In this document: one piece after another, positions 8,748 through 16,827 of the stretch
Numbering within the stretch: the first letter of the stretch is position 1
Layout: each line of letters begins with the position of its first letter
Source: Bacteroidia bacterium
GTDB taxonomy: Bacteria > Bacteroidota > Bacteroidia > J057
DNA: 64,000 nucleotides
NCBI GenBank assembly: GCA_030430205.1
Contig: JAUIGE010000010.1
Span: 62,001-126,000 of the forward strand
Direction of reading: 5' to 3'
The notes under the pieces: model-generated
What the model saw: only the letters and a program-made list of their open reading frames with translations
Databases searched by the model: none
Told to the model about the DNA's origin: nothing
Position numbers and translations under genes: made by a program

Positions 8748-10175
8748 TTATGGGTTGAGTTCCGCAATTTTTTCTTCCAGCCATGTATAGGCTGCCACGT
8801 CGGGATAACTCTTCAAAAGGTCTTTCAGCTCTTCCAGGGTAGTTTTTCCCCCTTGTCGGTACCTAAGCATATGAATGAGAATGCGAATGAGATTCAGATA
8901 GGATGTCCGTCGGTTGTCGGTGATTTCCCGGTTTCGCCTGAGAAACATTCGGAAACTGTTAAGCAAGTAGCTCAAATCTTCAAAATCTTCCAATTCATAA
9001 TAGGTTCTTATCAGCATCAGACGCGAACCCAACTGGTAGAAGATATTGGGAAATTCCACAAAAGCGAGCAGACGCTTCACCTGGCGGTAGTTGCCCTGCT
9101 CTGTCTGTAACCAGGCCATATTGTAGGTATAGGCGTTTTCTTCTTCTTCTTTGGGAAGATATTGCCGGTAATTTTCAATAAAATGCTGTGTCCATTCAAA
9201 TTCCTGAACCCGGGTGCCGACTGTCACCATATTTTTATAATGCTGAAGCGGAAGACGACCGTGGTCATCCAGCAGGAGTTTTTTCTCTATGAGGATTTTG
9301 TAGACTTCGTAAAGCTCCTGATGGAATTTCCCTTCGCCTTTGTTGCTTTGCTGAATACAATAATTGAGCGCACAAATGTATAAATCGCTGAGCTCGCGGT
9401 CTTCCACTTCGCTTTCCAAAGCCGTCAGTTGCCTTTTGAATTCATCATAATAAACATGCCCTTCCGTGGATTGGAGCATCTTTAAGGCGTGAAAATACAA
9501 TTTCCCCAAGGCTCCGCCCATCTCCTCTTCGGTTTCCATTTTTTCGACCAGCTCTGAAGTCAGGAAAAAATCGAAAGGGCGGTTTCGCACCTTGGACTGG
9601 TTGACTAATTCGCAGGAATAGCGGAGTTTATTGACCAAAAACAATTCATCCAAAGCGTCTACCACATCGCCTACTTCCCAGCTGTCGGCTGTTTTTATGC
9701 CCAACTTTACCGATTCTCTGTAGCTCAGCTCCAGGTACCTCAACCTGTCTGCGTATCCGTTATGAGAGTGGCTAAAGGATTTTTCCAGCTTCTGTTTCAG
9801 CTTGCGGTTTTTTTCTTCAAAAACTTTGGTCGCCTTCAGCTCGGCACATGCTTCCAGCAAATACAGCTCTTTGCCGATGTCATCCTGCTGCCATTTTTGA
9901 TAGGCGAGGTAGCCTTCCAGCAGCTTGGTAAAATCTGACATCAGGTAGCGCAGTTTCTGGTGGTTGTATTTTTCTCCGGGGAAAAAATGCGGGAAAAGGG
10001 CCTCCATTTTCAATTCCTCATGCTCAAATTCTGGCGCATATTGGTATATATGCTCACAAAAGTGGATCAGTTTTTCATTTTTGTTGAAAAATGGCGACTT
10101 TATGTATTCCCAAAGATGCCTTCTTTCCCATGCTGAGAAAGAGCGCAACAAACTGAGAGTTTTACTTTTTAGCAT
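8748..10175 (-). CDS. Conserved helical protein of unknown function
   Basis: A 475-residue soluble protein with no signal peptide or membrane segment. Its sequence is almost wholly alpha-helical and Leu/Glu/Lys/Tyr-rich, with spacing that resembles TPR-like helical hairpins. I do not recognise a named domain. Proteins of this kind (start near KSPFFN, tryptophan- and tyrosine-rich helices) are common and often paralogous in Saprospiria and relatives. The ATG start is clear. It lies 4 nt upstream of the ggt start, so the two are probably translated together, but no functional link can be read from that. Confidence 0.8.
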   Translation of the reverse strand: MLKSKTLSLLRSFSAWERRHLWEYIKSPFFNKNEKLIHFCEHIYQYAPEFEHEELKMEALFPHFFPGEKYNHQKLRYLMSDFTKLLEGYLAYQKWQQDDIGKELYLLEACAELKATKVFEEKNRKLKQKLEKSFSHSHNGYADRLRYLELSYRESVKLGIKTADSWEVGDVVDALDELFLVNKLRYSCELVNQSKVRNRPFDFFLTSELVEKMETEEEMGGALGKLYFHALKMLQSTEGHVYYDEFKRQLTALESEVEDRELSDLYICALNYCIQQSNKGEGKFHQELYEVYKILIEKKLLLDDHGRLPLQHYKNMVTVGTRVQEFEWTQHFIENYRQYLPKEEEENAYTYNMAWLQTEQGNYRQVKRLLAFVEFPNIFYQLGSRLMLIRTYYELEDFEDLSYLLNSFRMFLRRNREITDNRRTSYLNLIRILIHMLRYRQGGKTTLEELKDLLKSYPDVAAYTWLEEKIAELNP

Positions 10176-10357
10176 AAAAAATGACCGATAAAAAAAGTTA
10201 AGCAGAGCTGAATCTCACAATTAACCAGTTAAAAATAGACAATTTCCGATCCGTTTTTAGGAATAAACAAGGAAAAGTTTCCCGATAAAGCACCTGATAT
10301 GTATTTGTTGGTCTTCCAGAGATTGTTCAATTTGTTAAGGTGAAATAACCTAAAGTC

Positions 10358-12724
10358 ATGATCAAAAAGATTGCCTACAGCTGTATCCTCCTTCTCCTCC
10401 TCCTGCCGGCGCTCCTGACGGCCCAGGCCGTCTTTGTCAAAGCCTATGATCCGCTGATCACCGATCCGCTGATCGAGCGGGACGGCAATCACCTGCTCAT
10501 GGCAGGATCTGGCCGCGCGGGTAATCTGGGCTGGGATATCAGTATCCTACAAATGGATACCAGCGGTCAGGTGCTGCAAAGCTTTAGCTATGACCATGGT
10601 TTCATTGACGAACTGAAATTCGTGCGCAAAGCCAGAGGCAATGGCTATTTTTTTGGTGGTCACAGCTGGTCGGCCAGCCCCTCGGGCATCAACCGTGACC
10701 CCGATAGCGCCAAAATCGTGATTGGCAGGCTCGACGGCAATTTTGAACTCCTTTTTGTCAAAGAATATGACTTTGGAAATGCTCACAGAGGCGGGATACT
10801 CACCGGTTTGGAGCAAACAGCCGATGGCGGCTACGCCTTTACCGTCTTAACAAATGTTAAGAATACCAACCAAAACCTGATGGTGGTGAAGGTGGACCCA
10901 GCGGGCAATTTTGAGGAAGAACGCATTTTTTCCCACCAACAAACGCTCAATCTTCCTTTTCCCAGCAACAACCTGATCGTCAAGCAAAATGGTGACCTGG
11001 TCATCTCCCGTCATACAGTCGACGTCAATGGCAACCACTTCGCCGAGTTGATCGGCCTGCGGGACTCCCTGCGACCCAATGTCGGATATATCAAGTGGCG
11101 GACGAACTATGAAGCCAGCGCGATCCACGCGCTCGCCTATCATGCCGGACAAGATAGCATGGCTATCTTTTTCCAGGCTGCCAATGGCACCAGCTTTGGC
11201 CTCGCCAAAGCGGATGGGGAAGGCGATATCGCCTGGGGTGCGGAAGAATTGGGTTCTTTGGGGGCTGTGAGCCCTCCCCGGCGGGTGCGCCTGAAAATGC
11301 GCGGAAACTATATCATGAGCCTGGTTGATAACCGCGTCACCTTCTGGCCGGGGCCAGGCATCAATCCGCAAGGCATCACCAACCCCTATCAGGGCATCAT
11401 GTCTGATTTTGATGTCATGCTCGGGAAAGTGTACCTCGGCGCAAGCATCCTCCTCAATGGTGATCGCCATGCGATACTTGTCAAGTCCAGTGTCAGTGAC
11501 AAGGCGGGGAACTGCTATACTTATTTTTTACAAAATGCGCGATTTCTGAGCCTGAAGCCCGTTAAACGGGCTACTGCTCCTACTTTGATCCTGATTAGTT
11601 CGGCTACCCATTCAAGCACCGGCAGCATAAGCCGCGATAGCCTGCCCATGGAAGATACCCTCCTCTGTGTGGGTGCCGGGGAGGTCTGGCCGGGTGATGC
11701 CAACTCGGATGGCGAAGCCAACAATCGCGATGCCCTTTATGTAGGCCTGGCTTTTGATAAGGCGGGTCCGGCCCGTGCCACGATGGAGCAAGACAGCGCA
11801 TGGCGCCCAACCATCGCCACCAATTGGTTTTCCAATAATGTGGGATTGGTCAATGGTGCAGACCAGAAGCATGCAGACTGCAATGGAGATGGCTTTGTCG
11901 ACCGCAAAGACTTGCGGCCTATCCTCCTCAATTATAGCCAATCGCATGGCAAAACGAGTTTTGACCCCTGTAATCCGAATCGTAGCTATCCGCCACTTTT
12001 TCTGGAGCCGGAGGCTGACACGATAGAGGCAGGCGACACCTTGCGTGTCTGGGTCGTGGCAGGAGATGCCACGCAGGAAGTAGACAGCCTCTATGGGCTG
12101 GCTTTTGATCTGTCTTATGACATGATGCTGCTTGATACGCTGGGCGTGAATTTTCGCCCCGTCAACTCCTGGCTCACCAGCCGCGACTCTCTGCTGTGGT
12201 TGGAACAGGACTTTTTCATGGATGGGGAAACGGAAGTGGCACTTTCAAAAGCAGAGCCGGCAGGCTCCAAGCGCAACAGCCATGGACATGGCAAAATCGC
12301 CTATTTTGACATCTTTACCATAGATGACCTGATCTTTAAAAAAGCCTTTGTATATGAAGATCTTCACCTGAATATCAAAGATGTCTTTGCCATCACCCTG
12401 AGCGAAACACGGGTGTGTTTCAATATACATGCAGATACAGTGGTCCTTTTCCAAAAAGGCCCTAACATAGGCATAGAGCCGGAAATCATCTCTGAAGAGA
12501 TCAGCCTTTTCCCCAATCCTGCTCGTCAAATGCTGTATTTGCACACGCCTTCAATGCCGATGCAAGAGGTCTCTCTCTACGATCCTGCGGGCCGTCTCCT
12601 CCAAAGCTGGACCCTCAGCGGCGCGCATCACGAACTCAAACTGGAAGGTCTGACGCCCGGATTTTATATCCTTTCGGGTCGTGCCGAAGGCAAATGGTGG
12701 AGTCGTAAGCTTGTAAAGGAGTAG
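10358..12724 (+). CDS. T9SS cargo protein with dockerin-like repeats
   Basis: A 788-residue secreted protein with a clear signal peptide (about 1-22). The N-terminal 370 residues look like a beta-propeller of the kind seen in Bacteroidota surface proteins (repeated G-D-G-x turns). Two calcium-loop segments of dockerin type I style follow: GDANSDGEANNRDAL near residue 446 and DCNGDGFVDRKDL near 507. A beta-sandwich of cohesin-like style comes next. The last 80 residues are a type A T9SS sorting domain (SLFPNPA, then GFYIL, ending RKLVKE). Between propeller and dockerin region the reading frame crosses a REP-like palindrome (11556-11572). Function is unknown; probably a surface or matrix protein. 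Confidence 0.85.
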   Translation: MIKKIAYSCILLLLLLPALLTAQAVFVKAYDPLITDPLIERDGNHLLMAGSGRAGNLGWDISILQMDTSGQVLQSFSYDHGFIDELKFVRKARGNGYFFGGHSWSASPSGINRDPDSAKIVIGRLDGNFELLFVKEYDFGNAHRGGILTGLEQTADGGYAFTVLTNVKNTNQNLMVVKVDPAGNFEEERIFSHQQTLNLPFPSNNLIVKQNGDLVISRHTVDVNGNHFAELIGLRDSLRPNVGYIKWRTNYEASAIHALAYHAGQDSMAIFFQAANGTSFGLAKADGEGDIAWGAEELGSLGAVSPPRRVRLKMRGNYIMSLVDNRVTFWPGPGINPQGITNPYQGIMSDFDVMLGKVYLGASILLNGDRHAILVKSSVSDKAGNCYTYFLQNARFLSLKPVKRATAPTLILISSATHSSTGSISRDSLPMEDTLLCVGAGEVWPGDANSDGEANNRDALYVGLAFDKAGPARATMEQDSAWRPTIATNWFSNNVGLVNGADQKHADCNGDGFVDRKDLRPILLNYSQSHGKTSFDPCNPNRSYPPLFLEPEADTIEAGDTLRVWVVAGDATQEVDSLYGLAFDLSYDMMLLDTLGVNFRPVNSWLTSRDSLLWLEQDFFMDGETEVALSKAEPAGSKRNSHGHGKIAYFDIFTIDDLIFKKAFVYEDLHLNIKDVFAITLSETRVCFNIHADTVVLFQKGPNIGIEPEIISEEISLFPNPARQMLYLHTPSMPMQEVSLYDPAGRLLQSWTLSGAHHELKLEGLTPGFYILSGRAEGKWWSRKLVKE
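11556..11572. repeat. REP-like palindrome inside a coding sequence
   Basis: AGCCCGTTAAACGGGCT forms a perfect hairpin inside the T9SS gene. The translated stretch around it (LSLKPVKRATAP) is basic and unlike the acidic flanks, suggesting an in-frame insertion. Confidence 0.6.
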
Positions 12725-12839
12725 GATAAAATCGAAACTAACCCAGGGCAATTGTATCAATTTCTCGAAATATTATTTTATGCTGATGAAGATGCCCTTA
12801 GCTTTGCCTGACTTTGGGCACAGTTTCTTGACAAGGGAA

Positions 12840-12974
12840 AATGAAGACAATGAAGACAATGAAGACAATGGACAATTGAAAATGGAAAATTGACAATGTA
12901 AGACCATTTGTTCCATTATCCATTCTCCATTGTCCATTCTCCATTGTCCATTGTCCATTATCCATTATCCATTC
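12840..12974. repeat. Tandem repeats: 9-nt ATGAAGACA then 7-nt TCCATTN
   Basis: Three copies of a 9-nt unit at 12841-12868 are followed, after a 19-nt unique block (12892-12910), by about nine heptanucleotides TCCATTA/C/G up to 12974. The left part is partly complementary to the right part (ACAATGG versus CCATTGT), so a large hairpin is possible. The tract ends 12 nt before the four-helix-bundle gene. Confidence 0.85.
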
Positions 12975-12986
12975 AAACAAGCCATC

Positions 12987-13337
12987 ATGGGAAAAAACAT
13001 AGTAAAAGAAAAAAGCTTCAAATTAGCAGTTGCCATTGTTGAACTGTACAAATATTTAAAAGAAGAAAAAAAGGAATCAGTGATGTCCCGTCAATTATTG
13101 AGATCAGGCACAGCGGTTGGCGCATTGATTCGAGAGGCCGAACATGCAGAAAGTAAAAAGGATTTTATTCACAAAATGTCAATTGCACTGAAAGAGTGTA
13201 ATGAATCAGAATACTGGCTTGATCTTCTCAAGCATACTGGATTTTTAAATTCCGCAGAATACGAGCTAATACAAGCCCAAAATCGTGAGGTGCTTCGGTT
13301 ACTGATAGCGATTGTGAAATCCAGTAAAGCAAATTGA
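12987..13337 (+). CDS. Four-helix-bundle protein (23S rRNA intervening-sequence protein family)
   Basis: A 116-residue protein of the TIGR02436 family. The signature is clear: RQLLRSGTAVGALIREAE near residues 35-52, then AESKKDFIHKMSIALKE. The family forms homopentameric four-helix bundles. Members were first found inside 23S rRNA intervening sequences, but most, like this one, stand alone and have no known role. A related fold is the Avd accessory protein of diversity-generating retroelements. The ATG at 12987 is chosen; the frame extends upstream only through the 7-nt repeat tract. The gene is bracketed by direct copies of the 19-nt block GACAATGTAAGACCATTTG plus TCCATTN heptads, as if it travels as a cassette. 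Confidence 0.9.
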   Translation: MGKNIVKEKSFKLAVAIVELYKYLKEEKKESVMSRQLLRSGTAVGALIREAEHAESKKDFIHKMSIALKECNESEYWLDLLKHTGFLNSAEYELIQAQNREVLRLLIAIVKSSKAN

Positions 13338-13342
13338 CAAAT

Positions 13343-13442
13343 GACAATGTAAGACCATTTGCTCCATTGTCCATTGTCCATTATCCATTATCCATCCTCC
13401 ATTCTCCCTTCTCCCTTCTCCCTTCTCCCTTCTCCCTTCTCC
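13343..13442. repeat. 7-nt tandem repeats TCCATTN and TCCCTTC after the four-helix-bundle gene
   Basis: Begins with a second, identical copy of the 19-nt block found at 12892-12910, followed by TCCATTG/TCCATTA heptads and then about seven TCCCTTC units. The rest of the gap to 13554 shows nothing recognisable. Confidence 0.85.
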
Positions 13443-13554
13443 CCATTGATGCAATCACCCTAAAACTAACTTTTGTCATTAGCAATTATTCTCCTCCTTC
13501 AGTAAATTGGGACTGTTAACGTAAAAGCAAACAAAATCTCCAATTTATTGAACT

Positions 13555-14163
13555 ATGAACAAATTTCTTGAAGACTGGATGGCAGAACTCGACGAACTGG
13601 AAGTCGATCTGGATATGGACGGAATGGACGTATCTGATTATTTTGAAAAGGGCAAAAATGAGCTCAAAGAAGCCGTAGATAGCCTGAAGTCAAAAGTAGA
13701 TAAGCTGGGTACGGGTGAAAAGGCTCAAAGCCTAAAAGGAAAATTGGAGCACCTGCAGCTGCAATTGGCTTTGGGAAAGGCTGAGTCGAAAGACGCATTT
13801 GAAGATCAAAAAGGAAAATTGGAATCCGCCCTACATGAGATGGGACACAAACTGGATGAGTGGGAGGAAGCTGTAGAAGAAAAGACCGATACGCTGACTG
13901 CGGGGATGAAGGAAAAAGCGGAAAAATTTCGCGGCAAGCTAGACATGATGCGCCTGCATTACCACCTGGCTCAGGCCGATGCCCGCGATGAATTGGAAGA
14001 AAAGCGCAAAACGCTTCGCAGCAGAATCCACGATACCAAATCAAAATTGACTTCTGCAAAAGAAAAAGACGGAGATGATGACAGCATTTGGGACGAAGTA
14101 AAAGAAGAAGTAGGCGAATCCTACAATCACCTCAAAAGAGCCATAAAAGGCCTTTTTGATTGA
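13555..14163 (+). CDS. Acidic coiled-coil protein with internal duplication
   Basis: A 202-residue soluble, highly charged protein with no signal peptide. The first 25 residues are very acidic. The remainder is a long coiled coil built from two related halves: KGKLEHLQLQLALGKAE (about 62-78) and RGKLDMMRLHYHLAQAD (about 124-140), each followed by a similar K-L-x-S heptad segment. I recognise no family. Its stop codon overlaps the start of the thioesterase gene by one base (TGATG), so the two are translationally coupled; that is the only clue to role. Confidence 0.8.
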   Translation: MNKFLEDWMAELDELEVDLDMDGMDVSDYFEKGKNELKEAVDSLKSKVDKLGTGEKAQSLKGKLEHLQLQLALGKAESKDAFEDQKGKLESALHEMGHKLDEWEEAVEEKTDTLTAGMKEKAEKFRGKLDMMRLHYHLAQADARDELEEKRKTLRSRIHDTKSKLTSAKEKDGDDDSIWDEVKEEVGESYNHLKRAIKGLFD

Positions 14164-14648
14164 TGGAAAAGCAATATTTCCAGGACTACGTACCCGGTAA
14201 TGTATGTTTTGGCTGTGGCAACCTGAACCATGAAGGCTTGCAGATCAAAAGCTTTTGGGAAGGGGAAGAAGCCGTATGCATCTGGCGTTCGCAGGAAAAA
14301 TACCACGGTTGGGCCGATGTGCTCAACGGTGGTATTATGGCTACAATCATAGATTGTCATTGTATGAATACCGCCATGGCGGCGGCCTATCGCAGTGAAG
14401 GCAGGGCGCTGGGCAGCCAGCCCGAATACCGCTATGCCACCGGCACCCTCAGCATCAAATACCTCAAACCCACCTCCAACCTGGAGCCGGTTGAGCTGCG
14501 CACTCAGATTGTTGAGCAAAAAGGACGCAAGACCATCATGCATTGTGACATCTACTCGGAAGGGAAAAAAACGGCTGAAGCCGAAGTCATCGCCATCCGC
14601 GTCTATGACGGAAGCCAGACTTCCGAAGACAATCCGTTTAGGGGATGA
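14163..14648 (+). CDS. PaaI-family hotdog-fold thioesterase
   Basis: A 161-residue acyl-CoA thioesterase of the PaaI/4HBT hotdog superfamily. The catalytic helix signature HGWADVLNGGIMATIIDC is complete (HG..NGG..T..D) at about residues 48-65. A CFGCG motif near the N-terminus is common in this subgroup. It would hydrolyse acyl- or aryl-CoA esters in the cytoplasm; the substrate is unknown. The ATG overlaps the upstream stop by one base. A TTG three bases earlier is also open but less likely. Confidence 0.88.
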   Translation: MEKQYFQDYVPGNVCFGCGNLNHEGLQIKSFWEGEEAVCIWRSQEKYHGWADVLNGGIMATIIDCHCMNTAMAAAYRSEGRALGSQPEYRYATGTLSIKYLKPTSNLEPVELRTQIVEQKGRKTIMHCDIYSEGKKTAEAEVIAIRVYDGSQTSEDNPFRG

Positions 14649-14689
14649 GGAGAGGAGGGAGGCGAGATGGGAGGCAGGACAAGAATTAC

Positions 14690-14757
14690 AAAACCCGAAA
14701 CACAAAACCCGAAACCCGAAACACAAAACCCGAAACCCGAAACACAAAACCCGAAAC
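14690..14757. repeat. 7-nt tandem repeat, units ACCCGAA and ACACAAA (21-nt higher order)
   Basis: Heptads ACCCGAA, ACCCGAA, ACACAAA alternate to give a 21-nt higher-order unit repeated about three times. Because 21 is a multiple of three, the tract reads as RNTKPET repeats in the yraN frame. It lies between the thioesterase and the likely yraN start. Confidence 0.85.
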
Positions 14758-14764
14758 CATCCCC

Positions 14765-15139
14765 ATGGCATCCCATAACGACATCGGCCAAAAAGGCGAA
14801 GACATAGCCGCAGGCTTACTTGAAGCCAAAGGCTACAACATCCTCGACCGCAACTACCGCTTTCAGCGTGCTGAAGTGGACATCGTGGCTTTGCAACTGG
14901 AGCCAGCAGAGCTGGTGTTTGTGGAGGTGAAGGCGCGCAGCGGCGCCGAAGGGCCCTTTCCCGAAACAGCCGTTTCGGCTCAGAAACAGCGACAAATCTT
15001 CAAGGTAGCCGACTGCTACCTCTATGAAAAACAAATGCGCACCGTGCCGGTGCGCTTTGATGTTATCGCCATTCAAAATGCCGATACAGAGCATCCCCTC
15101 ATCGAGCATATTGAAGATGCCTTTCGCATGATAGGATGA
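14765..15139 (+). CDS. yraN: YraN/UPF0102 family nuclease-like protein
   Basis: A 124-residue protein of the UPF0102 family, which has a restriction-endonuclease-like fold. The signature G.KGED.A...L...GY.ILDRNYR is present near residues 8-30, followed by E-VDIVA and FVEVKARS, the usual acidic and Lys active-site-like positions. Biological role is not settled. The ATG at 14765 matches family starts. The same frame is open back to an ATG at 14645 that overlaps the thioesterase stop (ATGA) and would add 40 residues encoded by the 7-nt repeat tract. Confidence 0.88.
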   Translation: MASHNDIGQKGEDIAAGLLEAKGYNILDRNYRFQRAEVDIVALQLEPAELVFVEVKARSGAEGPFPETAVSAQKQRQIFKVADCYLYEKQMRTVPVRFDVIAIQNADTEHPLIEHIEDAFRMIG

Positions 15140-15140
15140 G

Positions 15141-15243
15141 GAAGTTCCGGGTTTCGAGTTTCGGGTTCCGGGTTTCGGGAAGAAACTCGAAACTCGAAAC
15201 CCAAAACTCGAAACCCAAAACTCGAAACCCAAAACTCGAAACT
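15141..15243. repeat. Inverted 7-nt repeat tract (GTTTCGG / AACTCGA, AACCCAA)
   Basis: The left part has GGGTTTCG-type heptads. The right part has about eight complementary-type heptads AACTCGA and AACCCAA. The arms can pair into a long hairpin between yraN and the convergent gene that follows, so the tract may act as a bidirectional terminator. Confidence 0.8.
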
Positions 15244-15901
15244 ACCTCCCCCCTCCTGACAGTTTAGCCGAATGGCGGTTGTAAAAAGTCAGGGTCTGGG
15301 TGATGTATTTGAACTTCTTGCGCTTGCGCGGAAGGGCGTGTATGTAGGCCGAAAACTCCGGCGATTGCTCGCTCAATTCTTCTATCAAATCATCATAATT
15401 GCTCTTTTTGACCAAACGGGTTTCCGTTTGCCCTTCCAGCAATACGTAGTAGCTGAGCTTATTGGGGTTGATTTTTTCCCCTTTGGGGTAATCTTTAGGG
15501 TTGGCGTAAAGCTTCACTTTGCCGTCGAGCAACAACTCATAAAAAACCATGCGGTTTTTCTTTTTGGGATGTGGCATGCTGTGGTAAACCACATCGCCGC
15601 TATAGCCTTCTTTGTTGTAGACAAAGCCCTGGATTTCTTCCGCATCAAATTTGTCCTTCCCGCCTTTAAAGGCTTTAAACTGAATGGCACGGCCCCAGCC
15701 GCTTTCATCTCCCACACTTTGGTACTTTCCTTTCAGGAATTTTACCTCACCATATTTAGTCTGGCCGGAGGGCAGGATGACATAGCCATCAGCATATTCA
15801 AAATCGGGACGACCCGCCGGGCTGTATAGCTGGGCAAAACCTGACAAAGTCAAAAGGGTCAACAGGGAAAAGAGGAGCGATGCGTTAAAGACGTTTTTCA
15901 T
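15242..15901 (-). CDS. Secreted protein of unknown function
   Basis: A 219-residue protein with a signal peptide (about 1-23) and no other membrane segment, so periplasmic or surface exposed. The mature part begins with a GYVILPSGQTKYGEVKF-type segment, is rich in Lys and Tyr, and appears mostly beta-stranded. Proteins with this start occur in many Bacteroidota without assigned role. Its 3' end abuts the inverted heptad tract. No operon partner on its strand. Confidence 0.75.
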   Translation of the reverse strand: MKNVFNASLLFSLLTLLTLSGFAQLYSPAGRPDFEYADGYVILPSGQTKYGEVKFLKGKYQSVGDESGWGRAIQFKAFKGGKDKFDAEEIQGFVYNKEGYSGDVVYHSMPHPKKKNRMVFYELLLDGKVKLYANPKDYPKGEKINPNKLSYYVLLEGQTETRLVKKSNYDDLIEELSEQSPEFSAYIHALPRKRKKFKYITQTLTFYNRHSAKLSGGGR

Positions 15902-16143
15902 GGGAGGCTAATTTGAGAATTGGCAGATGAGAAGATATTTAAGATCAGGAAGAGTTTGACGCTGATCACACAGATTTTTATTGATTTTCTTTTTTGTTTG
16001 CTTACAAAAATGTGTGAACAACTTTGCATTCAAAAGAGAATACGAGTGAATGACGCTATTGGCCGAGTGAAATTGTAGATAATTAGCATGAAATCAGCAA
16101 GCGTGTCGTTTGAGAAAAAAGGCGTGATTGTGTATATAGCAAT

Positions 16144-16824
16144 ATGGAATTATTGGTACTAGCCTTGGCTCCGGTTGTTTTCCTGATGACATACCTCTAT
16201 GTGAAGGACGAATACGACCGCGAACCCCTCCGACACCTGATTATTGCCTTCGTTTTGGGCATATTAACGGCCATACCGGTTGTGTTTGTCGGGGAGCAGT
16301 TGCGGACTTTGTTTGAAGTGGATGCAAACTCTGATTTATTTGGCATCATCATTTACGCCTTCATCGTGGTAGCCCTTACCGAGGAAGGCATGAAGTACCT
16401 CGTACTTCGAAACTACGCCTACCGCCTCAAAGAATTTGACGAGCCCTATGATGGCATCATGTATGGTGCAACGATCTCTCTCGGCTTCGCCGCCATCGAA
16501 AACGTCCTCTACGTTTTTCAGGGTGGTGAAGATGTCGCGCTCCTGCGCATGGTGACAGCTGTACCGGCTCACGCCGTATTCGGCGTGCTGATGGGCTACT
16601 ATGCGGGCCGTGCCCGCTTTTTGGCAAAAGGAAGCCCACAGATCGAGCGCCTCAAAGGCTTGCTTATAGCTGTCTTATTCCACGGACTCTACGACTTTTT
16701 CCTATTCCTTCACTGGCCCTACATCTTCATTTTGGCCTTCGTTACCCTCTATATCGGCCTGCGACTCGCCCGCAGAGCCCTGCGCCAGCACAAAGCCAAC
16801 TCTCCGCATAAACCGGACTTTTGA
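16144..16824 (+). CDS. prsW: PrsW-family intramembrane metalloprotease
   Basis: A 226-residue multi-pass membrane protein of the PrsW family (CPBP/ABI superfamily), which cleaves within membranes. The catalytic motifs are complete: E80-E81 in EEGMK, H143 in HAVFGVLMGYY and H180 in HGLYDF. In Bacillus PrsW cuts the anti-sigma factor RsiW; the substrate here is unknown and no anti-sigma gene is nearby. Seven to eight helices are predicted by eye. The TIGR02757 gene starts 3 nt after the stop, so both should be co-transcribed. Confidence 0.88.
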   Translation: MELLVLALAPVVFLMTYLYVKDEYDREPLRHLIIAFVLGILTAIPVVFVGEQLRTLFEVDANSDLFGIIIYAFIVVALTEEGMKYLVLRNYAYRLKEFDEPYDGIMYGATISLGFAAIENVLYVFQGGEDVALLRMVTAVPAHAVFGVLMGYYAGRARFLAKGSPQIERLKGLLIAVLFHGLYDFFLFLHWPYIFILAFVTLYIGLRLARRALRQHKANSPHKPDF

Positions 16825-16827
16825 TTA

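Noticed and set aside
8744-8767. TTG start for ggt inside the upstream gene
   Set aside because: The GTG at 8743 directly precedes the lipoprotein signal and follows the upstream stop by 4 nt, which is the more natural start.
12930-12986. Upstream extension of the four-helix-bundle frame
   Set aside because: It is read from TCCATTN heptads and has no family likeness; the ATG at 12987 fits the family start.
12840-13442. CRISPR-like array
   Set aside because: Units are 7 or 9 nt and contiguous, with no spacers and no cas genes in the window.
14690-14757. Protein repeat domain of YraN
   Set aside because: RNTKPET units are the translation of a nucleotide tandem repeat, and the family starts after it.
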